From positions 930,001-994,000 of the forward strand of contig NZ_FNAJ01000001.1 in the NCBI RefSeq assembly GCF_900101905.1: a stretch of DNA of 64,000 nucleotides, written 5' to 3'. Each line of letters begins with the position of its first letter. Position 1 is the first letter of the stretch. Positions 34,373-41,585 of this stretch are shown here, in pieces. The position numbers and the translations under genes are program-made. Source of the DNA: Myxococcus virescens. GTDB taxonomy: Bacteria; Myxococcota; Myxococcia; Myxococcales; Myxococcaceae. Under the pieces are notes generated by a model. The model saw only the letters and a program-made list of their open reading frames with translations, was not told the DNA's origin and searched no databases.

Positions 34373-34533
34373 GTGCTGCCCTCCTGGGACGGCATCCTTT
34401 CACGGGCCTCTCGCACGTGTGCCGCTGAAATCGTGCAGTCCGCCAGGAAGCCCATCGTCTGAACCCAGACGGATGGAAGCGCGACCCGCGCCGCCGGGCG
34501 GACGGCCCTCCGCCGCGCGCTACAGTTCCGCGA

Positions 34534-36747
34534 ATGAGCGCCGCCCCGGGTCCCCAGGTCCACTTCCGCACCTGCAACCTGTGCGAGGCCATGTGCGGCC
34601 TGCGCATCGAGCTGGACGCCGGACGCATCACCTCCATCCGGGGTGACGCGGAGGACCCCTTCAGCCGGGGCCACGTCTGTCCCAAGGCCCTGGCGCTGGA
34701 GGACCTGCACCAGGACCCGGACCGGCTGCGAAGCCCCATGCGCCGCACCGCCAGCGGTTGGGAGTCCGTCTCCTGGGACGACGCGCTGGATGAGACCGCG
34801 CGCCGCCTGTATGCCATCCAGCGGGAGCACGGCCGTGACGCGGTGGGCTCGTACCTGGGCAACCCGAACGTCCACAACCTGGGCAACATGCTGTTCGCCC
34901 CGGAGCTGATACGCACGCTGCGCTCGCGCAACCGCTTCTCCGCGACGTCCGTGGACCAGCTGCCGCACCAGTTCACCGCCTACCTCATGTTCGGCCACCA
35001 GCTGATGGTGCCGATTCCCGACATCGACCACACCGGCTACATGCTCGTGCTGGGCGCCAATCCCCTGGCGTCCAATGGCAGCCTGATGACGGCGCCCGAC
35101 GTGCGCGCCCGCCTGCGAGCCATCCAGCAGCGCGGCGGCCGCATCGTCGTCATGGACCCGCGCCGCACGGAGACGGCGCTCATCGCCGACACGCACGTCT
35201 TCATCCGGCCGGGCACCGATGCGCTCGCGCTGCTCGCCCTGCTGCACGTGGCGGTGGTGGAGCACGCGCCACGCCTGGGACCGCTGGATGCCTTCACCGA
35301 TGGCCTGGAGACCGTGTGCGCGCTGGCCCGGGACTTTCCTCCGGAGAAGGTCGCCCCGCACACGGGCGTGCCCGCGCACACCCTGCGCCGCATCGCCCGG
35401 GAGTTCCTCTCCGCGCGAGCCGCCGTGTGTTACGGCCGCATGGGGGTGTCCACCCAGGCCTTCGGCGCGCTCTGCCAATGGCTCATCACCGTGCTCAACG
35501 TGGTGAGCGGCAACCTGGACCGGCGCGGCGGCACCATGTTCACCCTGCCCGCGTTCGACGTCGTCGGAGGTCCACGGGCCCTGGCCATGGGCCGCGGCGG
35601 CTTCGGCCGCTGGAAGAGCCGCGTGCGCGGGCTTCCGGAGTTCGCGGGGGAGTTGCCCACGGCGGCGATGGCGGAGGAGATGCTCACGCCGGGCCCAGGC
35701 CGCGTCCGCGCGCTGCTCACCGTCGCGGGCAACCCCGCGCTGTCCACGCCTGATGGCGCTCGGATGGAACAGGCGCTCGCGGGATTGGACTTCATGGTGA
35801 GCATCGACCCATACCTCAACGAGACGACGCGCCACGCGCACCTCATCCTCCCGCCGGTGTCACCGCTGGAGCGCAGCCACTACGACATCGCCTTCCACGC
35901 GCTGGCGGTGCGCAACACCGCGAAGTACTCGCCCGCTCTCTTCGAGCCCGGGCCGGGCAGCCGCCAGGACTGGCAGATTCTGCTCGCCCTCCAGCACCGG
36001 CTGCTGACGCTGCGCAAGGGCCGCCCCTCCGTGCGCGCCACGCTCAAGTACCAGGCCCTGTCCCGCCTGGGTCCGGAGCGGGTGCTGGACCTGGGCCTGC
36101 GGCTGGGACCCTACGGCGCGCGCGTCCACCCGGCGAAGCACGGCCTCACCCTGGAGAAGCTGCGCCAGTCGCCCCACGGCATCGACCTGGGGCCGCTCCA
36201 GTCCTGCCTGCCCCGGCGTCTCCAGACGAAGAACCGCCGCATCCACCTGGCGCCGGAGCTGCTGGTGGCGGACATGCGACGCCTACAAGCAGCCTTCCCC
36301 CAGCACACCGTCCCCGAGCAGCACAGCGGCGAGCTGCTGCTCATCGGCCGGCGTCACCTGCGCGACAACAACTCCTGGATGCACAACGTGCCGGGCCTGC
36401 TGAAGGGCAAGCCGCGCTGCACGTTGATGATGCATCCGGAGGACGCGGCCCGGCGGGCGCTCGCCGACGGCATGGAGGCCACCGTCATTTCACGCGTGGG
36501 CACGGTGACGGTGCCCATCCACGTGACGGACGAGGTGATGCCCGGCGTGGTGAGCCTGCCCCACGGTTACGGCCATGGCCGCCAGGGCACCCGGCTCGCC
36601 GTGGCCACCGCCCACGCGGGCGCCAGCCACAACGACCTCACGGACGCACAGGCCGTGGACGCGCTCTGCGGCAACGCCGCCTTCAGCGGCACGCCGGTGC
36701 GGGTGCGACGGGCAGCGGCGCCCGAATCCGCCACACCAGTGGGATGA
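34534..36747 (+). CDS. Molybdopterin-dependent oxidoreductase with [4Fe-4S] site
   Basis: 737 aa. N-terminal [4Fe-4S] ligands Cys14, Cys17, Cys21 and Cys49 (TCNLCEAMCGL, GHVCPKA). The molybdopterin guanine dinucleotide domains follow: VDQLPHQFTAYLMFG, YMLVLGANPLASNGS, RIVVMDPRRTETALIAD, and the C-terminal dinucleotide-binding domain from about 600 (LLLIGRRHLRDNNSWMHNVP). It is of the formate dehydrogenase/nitrate reductase superfamily, but no signal or Tat motif and no electron-transfer subunit is adjacent, so the substrate is unknown. The residue that would ligate Mo is not a clear Cys or Sec. It overlaps the convergent flippase-like gene by 65 bases at the 3' end. Confidence 0.9.
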   Translation: MSAAPGPQVHFRTCNLCEAMCGLRIELDAGRITSIRGDAEDPFSRGHVCPKALALEDLHQDPDRLRSPMRRTASGWESVSWDDALDETARRLYAIQREHGRDAVGSYLGNPNVHNLGNMLFAPELIRTLRSRNRFSATSVDQLPHQFTAYLMFGHQLMVPIPDIDHTGYMLVLGANPLASNGSLMTAPDVRARLRAIQQRGGRIVVMDPRRTETALIADTHVFIRPGTDALALLALLHVAVVEHAPRLGPLDAFTDGLETVCALARDFPPEKVAPHTGVPAHTLRRIAREFLSARAAVCYGRMGVSTQAFGALCQWLITVLNVVSGNLDRRGGTMFTLPAFDVVGGPRALAMGRGGFGRWKSRVRGLPEFAGELPTAAMAEEMLTPGPGRVRALLTVAGNPALSTPDGARMEQALAGLDFMVSIDPYLNETTRHAHLILPPVSPLERSHYDIAFHALAVRNTAKYSPALFEPGPGSRQDWQILLALQHRLLTLRKGRPSVRATLKYQALSRLGPERVLDLGLRLGPYGARVHPAKHGLTLEKLRQSPHGIDLGPLQSCLPRRLQTKNRRIHLAPELLVADMRRLQAAFPQHTVPEQHSGELLLIGRRHLRDNNSWMHNVPGLLKGKPRCTLMMHPEDAARRALADGMEATVISRVGTVTVPIHVTDEVMPGVVSLPHGYGHGRQGTRLAVATAHAGASHNDLTDAQAVDALCGNAAFSGTPVRVRRAAAPESATPVG

Positions 36748-37732
36748 GCGCCCCCACCAGCACGAACAGCAGCTGCACCAGGTGCCCCAGCAGCGCCACC
36801 GACATGGCGCGCGCGGCCGTGGTGTCCAGCACGCCCGCCGCCAGCGCGAAGGCGCCGTCACTCACGCCCACCTGCCCCGGCACCAGCGAGCCCACCGCCA
36901 GCGCGCACAGGTAGAGGCCCTGGGCGAAGAACGCCTGCACCAGGGAGGTGTCGATGCCCACCGCGTAGGTCAGCACGCCGTACTGCGCCACCTGGAACAG
37001 CCGGCTGCACAGGAACGCCAGCATGGGCGACCACGGCAGCAACGAGCCACACCGCGCCGAGGCCTTGAACTGCTCCGCATGGAGCGCCCAGCGGCTGAAG
37101 CGGCACACCAGCCACGCACCGGGCCGCTTCGCGCGCATGCACGCGCGCACGCCCACCGACAGCAGCACCAGCAACACGCCATGCGCCAGCATGAGCATGG
37201 TGAAGAGGGACATGCCCGTCAGCAGGTAGGACGCCAGGGCGCAGGGGAACGAGATGAAGCCGCCCGCCGCCAGGGACGCCGCCTGCGAGGTCGCCGCCGC
37301 CGCGGTGGCGGTTCCGCCGCCCATGTAGGGACTCAGCAGGGCCGCCTTGGTGGCCTCCGCCGCGGCGCGGCCCGCCGGGGCCATGCTGGACACCGCGGTA
37401 CCGATGAGCTGCGCGCGGGCCAGGACGCGCCAGGGCACGCGCCCCGCTCCCGGGCCATAGGCACGCCGCGTGGCCAGCCCGTCCATGCACTGCCGCCCTA
37501 GCTCCAGCAGCACCACCCACGGCAGCCAGGGCGCCGCGCTGGACAACACGGCGCCCAGCTCGCGGGGCCCGGCCTTGTGGACCAGCAACGCCAGTGTGCC
37601 CACACCCGCCAGCGCGAAGACGGGCCGAAGCCCCACCACCATCCACCGCTTCAGGACCCGCTGCGGCGCCGCTGCTCCCACAGCGCCAGCTGGCGGGGCC
37701 AGGGACAACTCCCCGTGCGCGTTGCTCACCAT
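36683..37732 (-). CDS. LPG-synthase-TM/UPF0104 flippase-like membrane protein
   Basis: 349 aa from the ATG at 37732. About eight membrane helices, with the family's marks: an Arg-rich loop (ELGRQCMDGLATRRAYG), LARAQLIGTAVSSMAPAGRA, and PGQVGVSDGAFALAAGVLD, the last matching the 'P.piG..E' type segment of LPG_synthase_TM proteins. Members move lipids or polyprenyl-linked sugars across the inner membrane. No aminoacyl transfer domain is fused, so it is not an MprF. Its 3' end overlaps the molybdopterin gene in antisense. The structured 91-bp repeat begins 36 bases upstream of its start. Confidence 0.75.
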   Translation of the reverse strand: MVSNAHGELSLAPPAGAVGAAAPQRVLKRWMVVGLRPVFALAGVGTLALLVHKAGPRELGAVLSSAAPWLPWVVLLELGRQCMDGLATRRAYGPGAGRVPWRVLARAQLIGTAVSSMAPAGRAAAEATKAALLSPYMGGGTATAAAATSQAASLAAGGFISFPCALASYLLTGMSLFTMLMLAHGVLLVLLSVGVRACMRAKRPGAWLVCRFSRWALHAEQFKASARCGSLLPWSPMLAFLCSRLFQVAQYGVLTYAVGIDTSLVQAFFAQGLYLCALAVGSLVPGQVGVSDGAFALAAGVLDTTAARAMSVALLGHLVQLLFVLVGALIPLVWRIRAPLPVAPAPACR

Positions 37733-37768
37733 CGACCTCCTCGCCGTCCCGTTGCCCGCAACGGAAAG

Positions 37769-37918
37769 TGGGCAGCGTGGACGCGACTGGCGAGCCCCGT
37801 CTGTCCGCCTGTCCCCGCCCACGCGGAGCCCGCGTCCAGCGGTGGACAGGCGTGCGCCCTGGACGGACGCGGCGGTGGATCACACCGGCCGCTTGGCCGC
37901 TCGGCGCGCACCTCGAAG
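37769..37918. repeat. Structured direct repeat, left copy (91-bp identical core)
   Basis: Bases 37769-37859 are identical, base for base, to 40380-40470; similarity continues ungapped to 37918/40529 at about 70%. Inside lie nested inverted repeats (CTGTCCGCC with GGTGGACAG, and ACGCGG with CCGCGT). The pair brackets 2.5 kb that hold toxin-immunity genes. The repeat contains no gene. It may be a recombination target or a dispersed palindromic element. Confidence 0.9.
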
Positions 37919-37961
37919 CGCTTCAGCTCGTCTCGTCAGGCTCTTCAACCGGAGGACGAGG

Positions 37962-38297
37962 ATGAGAGCGCATGCGGTCATCTGGCTGTCGCTGGCGCTT
38001 GCCGTCACGGGCTGCTCGACAACCCGGTTCGTACGTCTGGACACAGGGGATGGGCCTACCAGGGTCCACACGCCGTTCACGGAGGATGACACCAGGCCCC
38101 CCGTGGAGCTGGACGACGATGAATGCGAGGAGGCCCTGGTGGAGCTCGCCCGGGACGTGCGGCCCTTCGCCCATTCCCTGCGCGAGGCCCGCCAGCGGTT
38201 CGGCGGGCGCGCTGGCCGATGGTCACTGAGCGCCGACGCTCTACGCGTGTCCCCGGGACCGGCTGGGCCTGCGCGGCGGTTTCCCACGCGAGCGTGA
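37962..38297 (+). pseudogene. Truncated polymorphic-toxin lipoprotein (orphan N-terminal module)
   Basis: 111 aa with GGAGG upstream and lipobox AVTGC (Cys18). The mature start CSTTRFVRLDTGDG and the following VELDDDECEEALVELARDVR match the shared N-terminal delivery region of a large Myxococcus toxin lipoprotein family that normally runs to 400-600 residues with a variable toxin domain. Here the frame loses family resemblance after RQRFGG and stops soon after, and no matching immunity gene follows on this strand. The stretch 38298-38433 has only short frames. I read it as a decapitated toxin gene left by recombination. Confidence 0.6.
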
Positions 38298-38433
38298 ACG
38301 CCAGGGGAAGAACCCATCTCAACAATTGGAGCAACGGTACGTGAGCTCCCGAATGGGGCGCTACCATCGCGAACGCTCACACAGGGGGCTCTTTCCCACA
38401 GCCAACGACGCGGCCCAAGCGCCTGAATCGGAG

Positions 38434-39189
38434 TCAATGCGATGAGCGTCCGCCAATCTCCGGAAAGCGCTCGTAGGCCCGTTTGAGCGCTTCCAGATGC
38501 GCGGGGTTGTTGTAGTCGAGCGGCGCGTCTGTAAGGCGCACGACCCACCCGCCCGACGCCGTGCACCGCGCCCGCGTGAGCAACTCGGCGTCGCGAGCAG
38601 GATCCGGGAAGCCGATGGCCCGTGCGGCGGCTGTCGACCAGTAGTTCAGCCACCCAAGAAAACTGGGAATCTCGGGGGTGGGGAGCTTCTCCGGAAGGTT
38701 CAGCATGGGAAGCCCACGGGGTGAGTGTTCCGGTCCATGCGGCGAGCGGCGAAACTGCTGCGCGACCTCAGAACCGTAGCCGTATGGCGACGCATGCCCC
38801 CAGAACGAGCGCGCCCCTTCCGCTACCCCCTCAAGCAGAGCCGCCGCTGCCGCGAACACGGGCTCATCCAATGGCAGTTTTGCATGCACTTCAAACTGGG
38901 GCTGACCGCCCGGGCTGAAGAGTCCGGATCTTCCCCTTCCCGAAACCATCACGGGGTAACGCTCATCCCCATTGCACATCAGGGGGAATCCGTCCTCCTC
39001 GGTCCTTTCTGCGAGCCACGCATCGCGCTGCGGCAATGCGACGGGGCGCCCTCCTTCGCCTACTTCCCACTCCAGGCGCAAGCCTGGGAGCGCCTGTTCC
39101 ATCCCGTGGACGATAGCGAGAGCGCGGCGGTCGCTCCTAACGAGCGCAGGCGCGTAGACGACAAGGGTGAGGGCTCTGCGCCTGCTCAT
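38434..39189 (-). CDS. DUF5953-family immunity-type protein
   Basis: 251 aa from the ATG at 39189, which overlaps the stop of the DUF6310 gene (ATGA). The family features are visible: RALTLVVYAPALVRSD, VHGMEQALPGLRLEWEVGEG, SFWGHASPYGYG, FLGWLNYWSTAAARAIGFPD and GWVVRLTDAPLDYNNPAHLE. DUF5953 proteins are known only from Myxococcales, directly after DUF6310 lipoproteins; the pairing suggests they neutralise that protein. No signal peptide, so the target domain is met in the cytosol. Mechanism unknown. Confidence 0.82.
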   Translation of the reverse strand: MSRRRALTLVVYAPALVRSDRRALAIVHGMEQALPGLRLEWEVGEGGRPVALPQRDAWLAERTEEDGFPLMCNGDERYPVMVSGRGRSGLFSPGGQPQFEVHAKLPLDEPVFAAAAALLEGVAEGARSFWGHASPYGYGSEVAQQFRRSPHGPEHSPRGLPMLNLPEKLPTPEIPSFLGWLNYWSTAAARAIGFPDPARDAELLTRARCTASGGWVVRLTDAPLDYNNPAHLEALKRAYERFPEIGGRSSH

Positions 39190-40103
39190 CGTGTGCACCC
39201 TGTGACGACGACATCAAGTGTTGGGTCCCGTGCCTCCAGCGCCTCTTTGTGCGCATCGGTGCTCACCCCAACGACGAAGCCATATCCGCAGGCCGCAGCG
39301 GCACTTCGCTCGTTGTCTATCTGATTCAATTCCTTCTCCATCTCCTGTTCCTGGATAAAGTCGTTGTATGTGTCAAATCGATGGGTCTTGATTTCCCACA
39401 GGACGCGCACACCGACTTGCAGCGCATCGAAGCGGACACCCCCAACAAGCACGTCCATCCCAGGATAACGGTTGGGAGGGAACCTGTCGGCGCACTCGTT
39501 GTGTCTGTCGTCTCCGCCGAGGTGTGGCACCGGAACAGGCTCACAACTGGCGCGGCGTGTCCGGCCCACGGGTCCAGGCGGCATCGGGGGCTGCCAGTCC
39601 TGCCCCGCTGGCACTGGTTCCAGTTCGGGCTTCCGCTTCGTTTCTCCTTTCCGGGTCGCCACCCTCGCTCCTCGCGCGGCTCCTGCTTCCTCGGGAGAAC
39701 CGTGTCGAAGCGCATACGCGTCCAACGCCTCCTTGATGGCGACAGCCACCACCACCACGCCAAGGACAATGACGGCTCCCACGGCAATCTCAGGCGCCGC
39801 CAGCACGCACAGCCCGACTCCCACGGCAGCGGCGCCCGCCGAGGCGACCGCGCATCTTCCCGTGGTGTCGTGGAACTCGAGCCGGTCATGGTCGAGGGCC
39901 CCATAGCACCTCTCAACCAGCACGGGCCAAGGGTGAGAAGCCTCGCGGACGACGCACCGCCCACCGTCCCTCCAGGGCAACGCCGCCGCCCGCTGGAGAT
40001 TGGCCACTCTCTGACCCCGGCCTCTGTGTGCGCCCCGAGGCGGAGGCGACGTGGCACAGGCCGCAAAGAAAGCCAGGAGTGCGATGCACGCGCGAAACCG
40101 CAT
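39186..40103 (-). CDS. DUF6310-family toxin-type lipoprotein with nuclease-like C-terminus
   Basis: 305 aa from the ATG at 40103. Lipobox AFFAAC (Cys16). Features in order: Cys-containing N-terminal region (GRCVVREASHPWPVLVERCY), two hydrophobic helices near 88-125 (AAVGVGLCVLAAPEIAVGAV, VIVLGVVVVAVAIKEAL), a Pro/Arg linker, and a C-terminal domain of about 100 residues with GMDVLVGGVRFDALQ, then VLWEIKTHRF. The Asp followed by ExK fits a PD-(D/E)XK nuclease site. With lipoprotein delivery and an overlapped immunity gene it is organised like the Sit toxins. Activity is inferred, not known. Confidence 0.82.
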   Translation of the reverse strand: MRFRACIALLAFFAACATSPPPRGAHRGRGQRVANLQRAAALPWRDGGRCVVREASHPWPVLVERCYGALDHDRLEFHDTTGRCAVASAGAAAVGVGLCVLAAPEIAVGAVIVLGVVVVAVAIKEALDAYALRHGSPEEAGAARGARVATRKGETKRKPELEPVPAGQDWQPPMPPGPVGRTRRASCEPVPVPHLGGDDRHNECADRFPPNRYPGMDVLVGGVRFDALQVGVRVLWEIKTHRFDTYNDFIQEQEMEKELNQIDNERSAAAACGYGFVVGVSTDAHKEALEARDPTLDVVVTGCTR

Positions 40104-40576
40104 GAACACGGCCTCTCATCCAAGTAACGAAGCAGCGGGGCAGATGTGGATGATAGCAGGCGTAAGCGACGGGTGAGCGACTCTCCGCGGAGGGTGGCGC
40201 CCAGGAGCTCTGACGGCCACCGTCCGCAACTTGCGTGAGCAGTGAATGCTGTCGTGTCGCGGCACCGTTGCGCCTGCTGCGGGCGTAGCGAAGATGAACC
40301 GGCACCACAACGCCCGACTGCTCAACACAGGAGCCTATCGACCCAAACCACGTTCAGCTGATTTCCGAAACGCGGAAGATGGGCAGCGTGGACGCGACTG
40401 GCGAGCCCCGTCTGTCCGCCTGTCCCCGCCCACGCGGAGCCCGCGTCCAGCGGTGGACAGGCGTGCGCCCCCGGAAGACAAGGCGGTGGGGCACGGCGAC
40501 TGCTTGGATGCTCGGCGCGCCCCTCGAAGGCCGCTAGGGTGCGCCCCACACGCCTACACGAAGCATGGAGCGTCCC
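40104..40576. other. Intergenic region holding the right repeat copy
   Basis: About 470 bases between the toxin gene start and the reductase gene start, which point away from each other. The left part (40104-40375) has no gene I can support. The right part is the repeat. Just after it, GGcacggcgactGC at 40490-40503 resembles the -24/-12 spacing of a sigma-54 promoter (GG-N10-GC), about 75 bases before the reductase start; this is a weak call. Confidence 0.4.
40380..40529. repeat. Structured direct repeat, right copy (91-bp identical core)
   Basis: The identical core is 40380-40470, in the same orientation as the left copy, 2,611 bases apart. Recombination between the two would remove exactly the toxin-immunity segment and leave one copy between the flippase-like gene and the reductase gene. 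Confidence 0.9.
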
Positions 40577-41563
40577 ATGAAAGCAGTGCGGTTCTCAGCC
40601 TTCGGACAGCCACTGAAGGTGGTGGAAGTCGTGGAGCAGCCGGACGTGGCGCTGAAGCCGGGCGAGGCCCGGGTTGAAGTGCTGGCTACGCCCATCAATC
40701 CCTCCGACATCCTCACGCTCAGCGGCCAGTACGGACAGCTCCCGAAGCTCCCCGCCGTGCCCGGCAACGAAGGTGTCGGCCGCGTCGTCGAGGTCCAGGA
40801 CTCCAGCGCCGTAAAGACGGGTGACGTCGTATTCCTCCCGCTGGGCGCGGGCACCTGGTGCACCCAATTGGTCGCTCCCGCGGACTCGCTCCTGCGGGTG
40901 CCGCCGGGAACCGACCTGCGGCAGGCCGCCATGCTGTTCATCAATCCTCCAACCGCGGACCTGCTGCTGCGGGACTTCGTCGCGCTGCAGCCCGGCGAGT
41001 GGGTGATACAGAACGCCGCCAACTCGGCGGTGGGCCGCTCCATCATCACCCTGGCGAAGCAGGCAGGCTTCAAGACGCTGAACGTCGTGCGGCGTGAAGA
41101 ACTGGCGCCGGAGCTCACCGCGCTGGGCGCGGATGCCGTGCTGCTGGACTCGGATGAACTGCCGGAGCGCGTGCGCGAGGTGACGGGCGGCGCCAAGGTC
41201 CGGCTGGCCATCGACGCCGTCGGCGGCGAGTCCACCCGGCGCCTGGGTGACGCGCTCGCGCGCGGCGGCGTGGTGGTGAACTATGGCGTGATGAGCGGAA
41301 AGGGCCCTCGGTTGTCAGCCGCCGCCACCATCTTCAAGGACATCACCCTGCGCGGCTTCTGGCTGGTGTCGTGGATGAAGAAGGCGCCGCGCGAGGAGCA
41401 GGGCGCCCTCTTCGCCCGGCTCGCGAAGCAGGTGGCGGAGGGCACGCTCCACGTTCCGGTGGAGGGAACCTTCCCCCTGGAGTCCATCCAGGAGGCGCTG
41501 ACGCGCGCCATGGAAGGTGGGCGCGCCGGCAAGGTGCTCCTCACGCCCAACGGCCCACTCTGA
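40577..41563 (+). CDS. Medium-chain dehydrogenase/reductase (quinone or 2-enoyl reductase-like)
   Basis: 328 aa from the ATG at 40577, which has GGAG 6 bases upstream; an ATG at 40565 is the alternative. Zinc-less MDR pattern: PINPSDILTLSGQYGQLPKL and PAVPGNEGVGRVVEVQD near the N-terminus, as in mitochondrial-type 2-enoyl thioester reductases (MECR/ETR) and quinone reductases, then the Rossmann part VIQNAANSAVGRSIITLAKQ. NADPH use is likely from the family. It could reduce enoyl-CoA or quinones. Stands alone; its upstream region contains the right repeat copy. Confidence 0.85.
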   Translation: MKAVRFSAFGQPLKVVEVVEQPDVALKPGEARVEVLATPINPSDILTLSGQYGQLPKLPAVPGNEGVGRVVEVQDSSAVKTGDVVFLPLGAGTWCTQLVAPADSLLRVPPGTDLRQAAMLFINPPTADLLLRDFVALQPGEWVIQNAANSAVGRSIITLAKQAGFKTLNVVRREELAPELTALGADAVLLDSDELPERVREVTGGAKVRLAIDAVGGESTRRLGDALARGGVVVNYGVMSGKGPRLSAAATIFKDITLRGFWLVSWMKKAPREEQGALFARLAKQVAEGTLHVPVEGTFPLESIQEALTRAMEGGRAGKVLLTPNGPL

Positions 41564-41585
41564 GGCGCTGAGCGACGCCGCTCCG

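Noticed and set aside
40490-40503. Sigma-54-like GG-N10-GC element before the reductase gene
   Set aside because: Only the core GG/GC spacing and part of the consensus match, and such matches are common in 70% GC DNA; not listed as its own feature.
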